Assembly (NCBI GenBank): GCA_902514615.1
Contig: CABXRG010000001.1
Span: forward strand, 77,834-136,347
Source of the DNA: an uncultured Bacteroidota bacterium
GTDB taxonomy: Bacteria; Bacteroidota; Bacteroidia; Flavobacteriales; Flavobacteriaceae
Direction of reading: 5' to 3'
Length of the DNA: 58,514 nt
Position 1 is the stretch's first letter, and every line of letters begins with the position of its first letter. The notes below the pieces were generated by a model. That model was not told the origin of the DNA, made no database searches, and saw only the letters and a list, made by a program, of their open reading frames with translations. A program made the translations under genes and the position numbers. Positions 1-8,208 of this stretch are shown here, piece after piece.

Positions 1-1
1 A

Positions 2-397
2 GAACCAAATAATCCTATTCTTTATTATAATTTAGGAGTGGTAAGTTCTGATCTTGGTGAAAAGGATGTTGCTATCGAGTATTATGAAAAGTCAATTGAG
101 TTAGATCCCAGCAATGAAAATAGTTATTTGAATTTAGTTGCATTAATCCTTGAAGGAGAACAAGACATAGTAAATCAGATGAATAGTTTGGGTACGTCTC
201 GTGCTGACAACTTAAAATATGATCAACTCAAGGAATCTAGAGAAAATTTATACAAAGAGTGTGTTCCTATATTAAAGGACCTAATTACTATCAATAATAA
301 TATTGAAGCCATTAGAACTCTTATGAATATCTATGGGACCATAGGTGATAACGCTGGCTACATGGAGATGAAAAACCTTTTGGAACAACAAGATTAA
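2..397 (+). CDS. TPR-repeat protein, 3' end only
   Basis: The reading frame is open from the first complete codon of the window to the TAA at 395-397, so this is the C-terminal part of a longer gene. The visible 131 residues begin with a tetratricopeptide-like helix pair (tyrosines and NLG, then EYYEKSIELDP, a typical second TPR helix) followed by NENSYLNLVAL, the start of another repeat. The last ~70 residues are helical and rich in Glu, Lys and Asn. TPR proteins of this kind are scaffolds for protein contacts, often periplasmic in Bacteroidota. The signal peptide and partner are not visible. A GTG at 38 could be read as a start, but it falls inside a TPR helix and the frame continues upstream, so I treat the gene as truncated by the window edge. 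Confidence 0.8.
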   Translation, partial: EPNNPILYYNLGVVSSDLGEKDVAIEYYEKSIELDPSNENSYLNLVALILEGEQDIVNQMNSLGTSRADNLKYDQLKESRENLYKECVPILKDLITINNNIEAIRTLMNIYGTIGDNAGYMEMKNLLEQQD

Positions 398-426
398 ATA
401 TTTCTTTTTCAGGTCATTTTTTTATC

Positions 427-434
427 TAAATTTG
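427..434 (+). promoter_or_regulatory. -7 box (TAAATTTG) of the tRNA transcript
   Basis: TAAATTTG matches the Bacteroidota -7 consensus TAnnTTTG exactly and lies 11 bases before tRNA-Ser, a distance that puts initiation just ahead of the tRNA. No clear -33 TTG is visible. The promoter is inferred from motif and position only. Confidence 0.5.
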
Positions 435-445
435 TAAATTCTTTT

Positions 446-529
446 GGAGAGGTGCCAGAGTGGTAATGGAGCAGATTGCTAATCTGTCAACGTGTAAACG
501 TTGCCTGGGTTCGAATCCCAGTCTCTCCG
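446..529 (+). tRNA. tRNA-Ser(GCT)
   Basis: An 84-nt class II tRNA. The acceptor stem GGAGAGG (446-452) pairs with TCTCTCC (522-528), with one G.U at its base. The anticodon arm carries GCT within CAGATT-GCT-AATCTG. There is a long variable arm (AACGTGTAAACGTT region), and the T arm CTGGG-TTCGAAT-CCCAG is perfect. The discriminator base is G, as expected for serine. The CCA end is not encoded. It reads AGC/AGU codons and shares a transcript with the tRNA-Arg that starts six bases later. Confidence 0.97.
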
Positions 530-535
530 CACAAT

Positions 536-609
536 GGTCGCGTAGCTCAGCTGGATAGAGCATCTGCCTTCTAAGCAGACGGTCATAGGTTCGAATCCTA
601 TCGCGATCA
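536..609 (+). tRNA. tRNA-Arg(TCT)
   Basis: A 74-nt tRNA with acceptor stem GGTCGCG (536-542) pairing with CGCGATC (602-608), a D arm with AGCTCAGCTGGATAGAGC, an anticodon stem TCTGC/GCAGA around loop CTTCTAA (anticodon TCT), and a T arm ATAGG-TTCGAAT-CCTAT. The discriminator is A and CCA is not encoded. It reads AGA, the arginine codon that dominates in this AT-rich genome, so it should be a heavily used species. Confidence 0.97.
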
Positions 610-626
610 CTTCTTTTATATAAAAA

Positions 627-667
627 GATTGTTTAAAGTCATAAATTACTTTGAACAATCTTTTTTT
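627..667 (+). terminator. Rho-independent terminator of the tRNA operon
   Basis: A 13-bp stem (627-639 with 648-660, one G.U pair) closes an 8-nt loop and is followed by seven T residues. It sits directly behind tRNA-Arg and immediately before the sulfatase operon, so it separates the two transcription units. Confidence 0.9.
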
Positions 668-680
668 ATATTGTAGAATA

Positions 681-2201
681 ATGATAAAAAAACTAATAAT
701 TCTTGTTATTCTAGTATTCTACTCCTGTAAACCTCAAATAGATACAGATCTAGATCCAAATTTTGTTTTTATTCTAGCAGATGATTTAGGTTATGGCGAA
801 TTAGGAATATTTGGTCAAAAAATGATAGAAACTCCAAATATTGACCAGTTAGCAAAAGAAGGAATGATACTTACAGACCATTATACAGGTTCCCCTGTTT
901 GTGCCCCTGCTCGTGCTGTATTATTAACAGGTCTTCATTCTGGGAATAATCCGATAAGAGGGAATGATGAGTGGAAAGAAAGAGGAGATGTATGGAGTTT
1001 TCAAGCTATGTTAGATAATCCAGAACTTGAAGGTCAACGTCCAATGCCAGATTCAATAGTTACTGTAGCAAAATTCCTACAATCAAAAGGATATAAAACA
1101 GGAATGGTTGGAAAATGGGGTCTAGGAGCTCCAAATACCAATAGTATTCCAAATAATAAAGGTTTTGATTTTTTTTATGGATATAATTGTCAGAGACAAG
1201 CTCATACACTTTATCCTAGCCATTTATGGAGAAATAAAGAAAGACATATTTTAGATAATAAGATAGTTAATAAAGGTAGACTTCAAAAAGAATTTGATCC
1301 ATACAATTCAGAAACTTATAATCCATATAATCAAAATGATTATGCTCCAACCATAATGCACAATGAAGCATTAAGGTTTTTAGAAAGAAATAAAGAAAAT
1401 AATTTTTTTCTTTATTATGCTTCTCCTATTCCACATCTTCCACTTCAAGCACCAAAGAAATGGGTGGATTATTATCATGAAAAGTTCGGAGAAGAAGAAC
1501 CATATACTGGTGGGTCTGGTTATTATCCTAACCAATATCCAAAAGCAACTTATGCAGCAATGATTTCTTATTTAGATCAACAGGTTGGTGAAATAGTTGA
1601 AAAATTAAAAGAAATTGACGAATACGATAATACGTTCATAGTTTTTACAAGTGACAATGGTCCAACCCATATAGATCATGTTGATATTAATTTCTTTAAT
1701 AGTGCAGGACCTTTTGTAAACTCAAAAAATACTGTTAAGGGGAATGTAAATGAAGGAGGGATAAGAGTTCCAACAATTGTAACTTGGCCTATAAAAATTA
1801 AACCTGGCTCTTACTCAGACCATCCAAGCACATTCTATGATTATTTTGCAACAGTATCTGATATTATTAATGAGGAACTTCCTTACTCAATAGACGGTGT
1901 AAGTTATTACCCTACACTTATAGATGAAAAACAGGATAAACATGATTATCTCTATTGGGAATTCCCTGCCTATGGAGGTCAACAGGCTATTAGAATTAAC
2001 AAATGGAAAGGTGTAAAGAAGAATTTATTTGAGGGTCAATCAAAACTCCAACTTTATAATTTAAATGATGATCCAAAAGAATTAGATGATATTGCTTTGG
2101 AGTACCCTGAAATTGTAACTAAAATGGAAAATCTAATGAAAGAGGCTCATACAACTCCGAAAATGGATAAATTTAAAATACCTGTTTTAGATAATAATTA
2201 A
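681..2201 (+). CDS. Exported sulfatase (S1 family, arylsulfatase-type), lipoprotein
   Basis: This type I sulfatase hydrolyses sulfate esters and depends on a formylglycine made from cysteine. I place the start at the ATG at 681, because the in-frame TTG at 651 lies inside the tRNA terminator. The N-terminus is a lipoprotein signal (hydrophobic stretch ending FYSC), so the enzyme should be anchored outside the cytoplasm. Visible motifs are the metal-binding ADDLGYGELG near residue 30, the formylglycine site C-A-P-A-R with Cys74, GKWGLG near residue 150, NCQRQAHT, and FTSDNGPTH. GKWGLG replaces the common GKWHLG, as seen in N-acetylgalactosamine-6-sulfatase-like subfamilies. At 506 residues the length is normal. 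It is the first gene of a six-gene operon, with five bases to the next gene. The exact substrate is not determinable. Confidence 0.92.
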   Translation: MIKKLIILVILVFYSCKPQIDTDLDPNFVFILADDLGYGELGIFGQKMIETPNIDQLAKEGMILTDHYTGSPVCAPARAVLLTGLHSGNNPIRGNDEWKERGDVWSFQAMLDNPELEGQRPMPDSIVTVAKFLQSKGYKTGMVGKWGLGAPNTNSIPNNKGFDFFYGYNCQRQAHTLYPSHLWRNKERHILDNKIVNKGRLQKEFDPYNSETYNPYNQNDYAPTIMHNEALRFLERNKENNFFLYYASPIPHLPLQAPKKWVDYYHEKFGEEEPYTGGSGYYPNQYPKATYAAMISYLDQQVGEIVEKLKEIDEYDNTFIVFTSDNGPTHIDHVDINFFNSAGPFVNSKNTVKGNVNEGGIRVPTIVTWPIKIKPGSYSDHPSTFYDYFATVSDIINEELPYSIDGVSYYPTLIDEKQDKHDYLYWEFPAYGGQQAIRINKWKGVKKNLFEGQSKLQLYNLNDDPKELDDIALEYPEIVTKMENLMKEAHTTPKMDKFKIPVLDNN

Positions 2202-2206
2202 AAAAA

Positions 2207-3781
2207 ATGAAAAATAACATATCGTTAATATTCCTTTTATTATTTGTAACTCTCTTAATTATATCATGTAATACGTCATTAAATAAAGATGAGAAAAGAC
2301 CAAATATAATAATAATCTATACTGATGATTTGGGTTATGGAGATGTAAGTGCGTATAAAAAAGGCACATTAAAAACCCCTAATATTGATAAGTTAGCAAA
2401 CGAAGGGATTAGATTTAATTACGGATATGCCTCATCTGCAACCTGCAGTCCAAGTAGATACGCACTTTTAACTGGAAATTATCCCTGGAGAAAAGATGGT
2501 TTAAGAGTTATTACTGGAGGATCATTAGTAATAGATACAACAGAAATGACTATCCCAAAACTATTAAAAACCAATGGTTATAAGACAGGTATTGTAGGGA
2601 AATGGCATCTTGGTTTAGGATCTGGCGATGGAGTTACAGGATCTGGTTTAATTAATTATAACTCTACCATTTCTCCTGGACCAAATCAAATTGGATTTGA
2701 CTATTCACATATAATGGCAGATACACAAGATCGTGTTCCAACTGTATATATTGAAAACGGAGATGTTGTTAATCTTGACATAAACGACCCTATAGAAGTA
2801 AATTTTTTTCATCAAAACAAAAATGATGATTACGGGTTACCAACTGGATTAAAAAATCCTGAACTCACCACAATGAAATGGCATCATGGTCATAATGGCT
2901 CAATTGTAAATGGTGTCCCTAGAATTGGTTATATGAAGGGAGGTAATGATGCTCTTTGGAGTGATATTGATATGTCAGATCATTTTCTAGAGAAAGCTAA
3001 AGAATATATAAAAAGAAATAAAAAAAAATCTTTCTTTTTATTTTATACTCTTCAACAACCACATGTTCCTAGAACACCTCATCCAAGATTTGAAGGACTA
3101 TCAGGAATGGGACCAAGAGGTGATGCAATAGTTGAAGCAGATTGGAGTATTGGAGAGCTCTATAAAACTCTAGAATCAGAAAATCTATTAGACAATACAT
3201 TAATAATATTTTCAAGTGATAATGGACCAGTGTTAAATGATGGATATTATGATGCTGCTGTTGAGAAACTTGGAGATCATACTCCATCTGGTGGTTTAAG
3301 AGGAGGTAAATATAGTCTTTTTGAAGCTGGAACAAGAGTTCCATTTATTACATATTGGAAAGGAAAAATAAATCCAGGAATATCAAATGAGATGATATCA
3401 CAAATTGATCTTTTAAATTCAATTTCTAGATTAATTGGGTCAGAATATAAATCAAAAGATGGATTAGAGCTTTTAAATTTAATTATTAATAATAAAGGAA
3501 AGGGTAGAGAAGAATTAATTCTTGAAGCCTCAACAAGAACTGCATATAGAAAAGGAGACTGGGTAATGATTCCTCCTTACAAGGGGCAATCAATTGCTAG
3601 AAATGTAAATATTGAATTAGCAAATTCTTTGGAATTCAAACTATATAATTTAAAGAATGATCCATCACAAAAAAATGATCTTTCAAAAAAAGAATATAAT
3701 AAGTTAGAGGAAATGATTACAAGCTTTATAAAAATAAGGGGTAAAGACTTTACTAATATTAAAGATCTAATTATAAAATAA
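2207..3781 (+). CDS. Exported sulfatase (S1 family), lipoprotein
   Basis: The second sulfatase of the operon has 524 residues. Its signal peptide ends in a lipobox (IISC). Visible motifs are the metal site YTDDLGYGDV, the formylglycine pentapeptide C-S-P-S-R with Cys80, the complete catalytic GKWHLGLG, the substrate/metal histidines in LQQPHVPRTPHPRF, and the late metal-binding SSDNGPV. These cover the usual active site, so the enzyme should be functional once matured. The short C-terminal domain (YNLKNDPSQKNDL) is typical of arylsulfatase A-like enzymes. It is only loosely similar to its neighbours, which suggests that the three enzymes remove different sulfates from one glycan (inference). 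The A-rich leader has no Shine-Dalgarno site. Confidence 0.92.
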   Translation: MKNNISLIFLLLFVTLLIISCNTSLNKDEKRPNIIIIYTDDLGYGDVSAYKKGTLKTPNIDKLANEGIRFNYGYASSATCSPSRYALLTGNYPWRKDGLRVITGGSLVIDTTEMTIPKLLKTNGYKTGIVGKWHLGLGSGDGVTGSGLINYNSTISPGPNQIGFDYSHIMADTQDRVPTVYIENGDVVNLDINDPIEVNFFHQNKNDDYGLPTGLKNPELTTMKWHHGHNGSIVNGVPRIGYMKGGNDALWSDIDMSDHFLEKAKEYIKRNKKKSFFLFYTLQQPHVPRTPHPRFEGLSGMGPRGDAIVEADWSIGELYKTLESENLLDNTLIIFSSDNGPVLNDGYYDAAVEKLGDHTPSGGLRGGKYSLFEAGTRVPFITYWKGKINPGISNEMISQIDLLNSISRLIGSEYKSKDGLELLNLIINNKGKGREELILEASTRTAYRKGDWVMIPPYKGQSIARNVNIELANSLEFKLYNLKNDPSQKNDLSKKEYNKLEEMITSFIKIRGKDFTNIKDLIIK

Positions 3782-3827
3782 CTTGATTTTTAAAAACCAT
3801 TTTTATATTTATTTAAAAATAAAAACC

Positions 3828-5447
3828 ATGAAATATTATTATTTACAATTATTTTTTATCACTTTTTTTATTGTAGGTTGTAATGATAATTCACAAAATG
3901 AGAAAAAGCCTAATATATTATTTATTATGTCTGATGATCATGCTTACCAAGCAATAAGTGCATATGATGATAGACTAATCCAAACTCCAAACATTGATAG
4001 AATTGCTCAAGAGGGTATGTTGTTTACTAATGCTTCTGTTACAAATTCTATATGTGCACCTTCTCGAGCAGTTATACTGACTGGTAAACACAGTCATATA
4101 AATGGTAAAATAGATAACATTGCAAAGTTTGACGATTCTCAAATGACTTTTCCTCAATTATTTAAAGAGGCTGGATACCAGACAGCTATGTTTGGTAAAC
4201 TTCATTTTGGAAATAACCCAAAAGGAATTGATGATTTTCAAATACTGCCAGGACAGGGTGATTATATAAATCCCAGGTTTCTAGGAAAAGATAAAGACAC
4301 CATAATTACAGGATATGTTACAGATATAATTACTGATTTAACATTAAACTGGTTTAAAACCAAAAGAGATAAAAATAAACCATTTTTGACCTTTTACCTC
4401 CATAAAGCTCCTCATAGGGCTTGGTGGCCAAGTCCAGAAAAATTTGCTGAGTTTTATGAGAGGGAATTCCCTGAACCTGATAATTTATATGATGATTATT
4501 CAGGGAGGGGAACTGCTGCAAAAACAGCAGAAATGAATATTTTAACTCATATGCAATACATGCAGGATAGCAAAGTTAGACCAACGACTTTTGAAAAAAT
4601 GGGAAAGGTTGAGCCTGAAATTCTTTACGCTAGGGGTGATGGAACTTTTTTTAAACCAACTTCTAATTCGTTCAATAATAGGTATAACAGAGCTAATGAA
4701 GAACAAAAGAAAAAATATGATGTTACTCTAGATAAGATAAGTGAAGATTTTAAAATCAATTGGCCAAACATGAATGTTAAAGAAAAAATGAAATGGAAAT
4801 TTCAGAGATATATGCAAGACTATTTAGCAACTATATCGTCAGTTGATGATAATGTAGGTAGAGTTCTAGATTATTTGGAAAAAACAGGATTAGATGAAAA
4901 TACAATTGTTATTTACACATCAGATCAAGGTTTTTATCTTGGTGAACATGGGTGGTTTGATAAGAGATTTATTTATGATGAATCTTTTAAAACTCCGCTT
5001 TTAATTAAATGGCCAAATAAAATTGAACCCGGAACAACTAGTGATGAAATGGTTCAGAATTTAGATTTTGCTCAGACTTTTTTAGAAGCTGCAATGTTAG
5101 AAGCACCTGATGATATGCAGGGTGAAAGTTTAATACCATTATTAAAAGGTAATGATCAGAATTGGACAAGAGAAGCAGTATACTATCATTATTATGAATA
5201 TCCTTCTGTTCATATGGCTAAAAGACATTATGGAATAGTAAATAAGAAATACAAACTAGTTCACTTTTATTTCGATATTGATGAATGGGAGTTATATGAT
5301 AGGGTTAATGACCCAAATGAAATGAATAATGTATATAATGATCCTAAGTATAGAAATATTGTAGAAAATCTAACGAATGAATTATACGATTTAAGAAAAA
5401 AATATAAGGATTCAGAAGATCTAGATAATAGTTTTCTTTATAATTAA
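3828..5447 (+). CDS. Exported sulfatase, N-acetylglucosamine-6-sulfatase-like, lipoprotein
   Basis: I use the ATG at 3828; the in-frame TTG at 3783 would add 15 residues in front of a complete lipoprotein signal (lipobox IVGC). The protein has 539 residues. Motifs are SDDHAYQAIS (metal), the formylglycine site C-A-P-S-R with Cys76, GKLHFG (a variant of GKWHLG), LPGQGDYINPRF, HKAPHRAWWP, TSDQGFYLGEHGWFDKR and a C-terminal block YHYYEYPSVHMAKRHYG followed by DEWELYDRVNDPNEMNN. From memory these resemble the S1_11 sulfatases, many of which are GlcNAc-6-O-sulfatases. That assignment is family knowledge plus pattern matching, not a search result. Such an activity would fit the GH20/NagX locus further along. 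Confidence 0.9.
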   Translation: MKYYYLQLFFITFFIVGCNDNSQNEKKPNILFIMSDDHAYQAISAYDDRLIQTPNIDRIAQEGMLFTNASVTNSICAPSRAVILTGKHSHINGKIDNIAKFDDSQMTFPQLFKEAGYQTAMFGKLHFGNNPKGIDDFQILPGQGDYINPRFLGKDKDTIITGYVTDIITDLTLNWFKTKRDKNKPFLTFYLHKAPHRAWWPSPEKFAEFYEREFPEPDNLYDDYSGRGTAAKTAEMNILTHMQYMQDSKVRPTTFEKMGKVEPEILYARGDGTFFKPTSNSFNNRYNRANEEQKKKYDVTLDKISEDFKINWPNMNVKEKMKWKFQRYMQDYLATISSVDDNVGRVLDYLEKTGLDENTIVIYTSDQGFYLGEHGWFDKRFIYDESFKTPLLIKWPNKIEPGTTSDEMVQNLDFAQTFLEAAMLEAPDDMQGESLIPLLKGNDQNWTREAVYYHYYEYPSVHMAKRHYGIVNKKYKLVHFYFDIDEWELYDRVNDPNEMNNVYNDPKYRNIVENLTNELYDLRKKYKDSEDLDNSFLYN

Positions 5448-5468
5448 TTTAGTTAATTTCACAATTGA

Positions 5469-6044
5469 ATGAAAAATTTAACATTAATACTTTTTTTTAC
5501 TTTTGCCTTTTGCTCAACAGAAATCAACTATAACTTGAAACCTGTTACCGTTCAGGAGTTTAGAAAATTTATAAACGAATCAAATTATCAAACTGATGCT
5601 GAAAAATATGGTTGGTCAATAGTCCAGATAGATGTATATAATTATGAAATTATAAATGGAGCTAATTGGAAAAAACCAGACGGAATTAATGCCTCTATTG
5701 ATAATTTGCCAGTTACACAAGTTAGTTACAATGATGCAATTGAATATTCTAAATGGGCTGGAGTGAAACTTCCAACATATGATCAATATTGGAAGATAGT
5801 AGCAACTGATGAAAGATTAATAGTTTCAGATAATATGTATCCTGTTTCTCCTGTAGCTGATGTAAATATTATAGGAAATGTATGGGATATTACAGAGTCA
5901 AATGATTCAAATCAGGTTAGGTTGGCCGGTGGTTCTCTCTTTTGCTCAATAGATACTTGTCATGGAACTCAAGAGGAAAGAGAATTATATGTTGATAAAG
6001 AAACTGGTAATATTCACATTGGATTTAGTATTTTAACCGAATAA
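5469..6044 (+). CDS. Compact exported formylglycine-generating-enzyme-like protein
   Basis: The FGE/SUMF1 family oxidises the cysteine of sulfatase C-x-P-x-R motifs to formylglycine using O2 and a Cu(I) ion held by two cysteines. The family pattern is visible in order: VTVQEFRKFI, TDAEKYGWS, GANWKKPDG, LPVTQVSYNDAIEYSKWAG, KLPT, NVWDIT, and a C-terminal RLAGGSLFCSIDTC. Cys159 and Cys164 keep the C-x4-C spacing of the catalytic pair and follow the conserved GGS. The protein is only 191 residues, against about 280-370 for classical enzymes; the central PWG/Ca-site region is mostly missing. The final GFR motif reads GFS, so its arginine is lost. The N-terminus is a signal peptide (hydrophobic 4-14, then Cys15), but -1 is Phe, so lipidation is doubtful. 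It lies 21 bases behind three sulfatases. A maturase role is likely but unproven; a non-catalytic FGE-fold protein is the alternative. Confidence 0.75.
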   Translation: MKNLTLILFFTFAFCSTEINYNLKPVTVQEFRKFINESNYQTDAEKYGWSIVQIDVYNYEIINGANWKKPDGINASIDNLPVTQVSYNDAIEYSKWAGVKLPTYDQYWKIVATDERLIVSDNMYPVSPVADVNIIGNVWDITESNDSNQVRLAGGSLFCSIDTCHGTQEERELYVDKETGNIHIGFSILTE

Positions 6045-6503
6045 ATGAAATATACTCCTAACAAAATAAATAGATGGATGCTTTTTAAGCTTCCTGCTGC
6101 GTGGTTAACTGGTGTAAGGCTTACATTGATTAATGAAGATAAATGTGAAGTTAAAGTTAGATTTAAATGGATTAATCAAAATCCTTATAGATCTATGTTT
6201 TGGGCTGTTCAAGCAATGGCTGCAGAGCTCACGACAGGTATGCTTTTAACGAAATCTATTCAAGATTCAAATACTGATATCTCAATGTTACTTATAAGTA
6301 ATAAATCAAGCTTTTTTAAAAAAGCAGTAGGCAAAATAACTTTTATTTGTAATGAAGGTGAAATTGCAAAACAATTAATTAATTCAACAATTCAAAATAC
6401 TACATCTAAGTCTTGGTTCAAGGCTAAGGGATATGATGAAGTTGGAGATCAAGTCTCTGAATTTGATTTTGAATGGTCATGTAAAAAAAGAAAAAATGGA
6501 TAA
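6045..6503 (+). CDS. DUF4442 hotdog-fold (thioesterase-like) protein
   Basis: A cytoplasmic protein of 152 residues whose ATG directly follows the stop codon of the FGE-like gene, so translation is probably coupled. The pattern fits DUF4442, a hotdog-fold family related to acyl-CoA thioesterases: RWMLFKLPAAWLTGVRL at the start, then KVRFKWINQNPYRSMFWAVQAMAAE, with the glutamate usually found on the central hotdog helix, followed by alternating beta strands. There is no signal peptide. The family's substrate is unknown to me. Its position between sulfatase maturation and a nitronate monooxygenase has no obvious pathway logic, and the gene may simply share the promoter. Confidence 0.8.
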   Translation: MKYTPNKINRWMLFKLPAAWLTGVRLTLINEDKCEVKVRFKWINQNPYRSMFWAVQAMAAELTTGMLLTKSIQDSNTDISMLLISNKSSFFKKAVGKITFICNEGEIAKQLINSTIQNTTSKSWFKAKGYDEVGDQVSEFDFEWSCKKRKNG

Positions 6504-7473
6504 AGATTTTTATACTAAACTAAATATGCCTGTAATAGCAGCACCACTATTTTTAATATCGGGCCCAAAACTTGTTATAGAATGTTGTAAAAGTGGAATA
6601 GTTGGTACTTTTCCAGCTTTGAATCAAAGAACTTCTGAAGGATTTGAAGAGTGGGTAGTTCAAATAAAAGATGAACTGGATAAGTATGAAAAGGAAACTG
6701 GAATTAAACCTGCTCCTTTTGGTGTTAACTTAATTGTTCATCCATCTAATATTAGAATTAAGGCTGATTTAGATATTTGTGTAAAGCATAAAGTACCACT
6801 TATAATAACTTCATTAGGTGCAGTTCCTGATATAGTTAACGCTATTCATGGTTACGGTGGTCTAGTTTATCATGATATAATCAAAAAAAGACATGCTGAG
6901 AAAGCTGCAGAAGCTAATGTAGACGGTTTAGTATTAGTGACAGCTGGAGCTGGAGGACATTCCGGATTAAAGAATCCAATGGCTATGATTTCATTAATAA
7001 AAGAATTTTTTAATAAAACAATCATTTTATCTGGTTCAATATCTAGTGGAAGAGACATAGCATCTGCTCTTCAAATGGGTGCTGATATTGCATATATGGG
7101 TACAAGATTTATAAATACAAAAGAAAGTATGGCTGAAGATGCATACAAGGATATGATTATTAATTCTACAGCTGAAGATATTGTTTATACAGCTGCTATC
7201 TCAGGTGTACATGCAAATTTCTTGAGACCTAGTCTAGAGGCTATGGGCGTAACTGAAGATGTTTGGAATAATTCTAAAAAAATAGATTTTGGAAAAGATA
7301 TGGCAGAGGCTGAAGCTAAAGCATGGAAGACCATATGGTCTGCTGGTCATGGAGTAACTTCAATAAAGGATAATCCACCTACTAAGGAATTAATTAATAA
7401 ACTAAAACAGGAATTTATTCAGTCAATAGAATCTCAGAAAAAGAATTTAGATTTTATCAAAAATATTTACTAA
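6496..7473 (+). CDS. Nitronate monooxygenase family flavoprotein (NMO/2-nitropropane dioxygenase)
   Basis: An FMN-dependent TIM-barrel enzyme that would oxidise nitronates such as propionate-3-nitronate, or act as a related enoyl-type reductase. I start it at the ATG at 6496, which overlaps the DUF4442 stop by 8 bases; a longer in-frame start at 6433 would overlap that gene by 71 bases and adds a non-homologous tail. The 325 residues show the family order: MPVIAAPLFLISGPKLV, GVNLIVHPSN, ITSLGAVPD, VDGLVLVTAGAGGHSG (flavin/phosphate region with the conserved His), LSGSISSGRDIASALQMGADIAYMGTRF (phosphate-binding end of the barrel). The detoxification role is family knowledge; the link with sulfatases is unexplained. 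Confidence 0.88.
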   Translation: MDKDFYTKLNMPVIAAPLFLISGPKLVIECCKSGIVGTFPALNQRTSEGFEEWVVQIKDELDKYEKETGIKPAPFGVNLIVHPSNIRIKADLDICVKHKVPLIITSLGAVPDIVNAIHGYGGLVYHDIIKKRHAEKAAEANVDGLVLVTAGAGGHSGLKNPMAMISLIKEFFNKTIILSGSISSGRDIASALQMGADIAYMGTRFINTKESMAEDAYKDMIINSTAEDIVYTAAISGVHANFLRPSLEAMGVTEDVWNNSKKIDFGKDMAEAEAKAWKTIWSAGHGVTSIKDNPPTKELINKLKQEFIQSIESQKKNLDFIKNIY

Positions 7474-7518
7474 TATATAATGTTAGAAAGAGTTTAGAGA
7501 AAAATATTTTTGAAACAA

Positions 7519-8208
7519 TTAATTAGTTAATGACTTTATTGCAGATATAGAATAAATTGCAGCTGTTTCTGTTCTTAATCTATTTTTCCCTAAAGTAATT
7601 TCTTTGACATTACTTTCTAAAGCTTGAATAATTTCTTTATCTGAAAATCCTCCTTCAGGCCCTATCATTAAACATATATTATTACTCTTTATTAAACCTT
7701 TATTTAATTTATTGTCAGTTTTCATATTTGCCATAATCTTTTCATCTTTATTCTTTGAAATAAAACTTAGATAGTTCTCTACATCATTTATAATAGGTTT
7801 ATAGCATTGATTTGATTGTTTCATTGAACTGATTATTATTCTTTCTAATCTTTCAATGTTAACTTTCTTTTTCTCAGTGAATTCTGAAATAATTGGAGTT
7901 ATTTGATTTATCCCTAGCTCAGTTGCTTTTTCAACAAACCATTCAAACCTTGAGCTATTCTTTAATGGAGAAATTGCAATATGAATTGATAATTTCTCAC
8001 GTTTGTAATTTAAAATTCTTTTGACCTCTACCTTAATATTTTTACCATCTTCAAGTATTTCTGCTTCACAAATTGATCCTTTTCCATTTGTAATTTTGAT
8101 AATGTCACCAATCTTTTTCCTAAATGACTTAATTATATGCTTGCTATCAATTTGATTAATAGTAATTAATTTATCATCATTATCAAAATTTGAATAAAAT
8201 AGATCCAT
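7519..8208 (-). CDS. rsmE: 16S rRNA m3U1498 methyltransferase RsmE
   Basis: A SPOUT-class methyltransferase that methylates U1498 of 16S rRNA using S-adenosylmethionine. The 229-residue length is typical. The N-terminal PUA-like domain is followed by EKATELGINQITPI, the knot motif MIGPEGGFSDKEI and LGKNRLRTETAAIYSISA at the C-terminus, all diagnostic. Its ATG overlaps the last base of the upstream tsaD stop codon (TAATG), so the two are co-transcribed and probably translationally coupled. It converges with the nitronate monooxygenase gene across 45 bases in which I see no terminator hairpin. Confidence 0.96.
   Translation of the reverse strand: MDLFYSNFDNDDKLITINQIDSKHIIKSFRKKIGDIIKITNGKGSICEAEILEDGKNIKVEVKRILNYKREKLSIHIAISPLKNSSRFEWFVEKATELGINQITPIISEFTEKKKVNIERLERIIISSMKQSNQCYKPIINDVENYLSFISKNKDEKIMANMKTDNKLNKGLIKSNNICLMIGPEGGFSDKEIIQALESNVKEITLGKNRLRTETAAIYSISAIKSLTN

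Noticed and set aside
651-680. Upstream TTG start that would lengthen the first sulfatase by ten residues.
   Set aside because: The codon lies in the 3' arm of the tRNA terminator, and the ATG at 681 begins a proper lipoprotein signal peptide.
3069-3344. A 91-residue minus-strand ORF inside the second sulfatase gene.
   Set aside because: It is the reverse image of a well-supported sulfatase frame, is Leu/His/Gln-rich with no domain, and has no independent promoter or leader.
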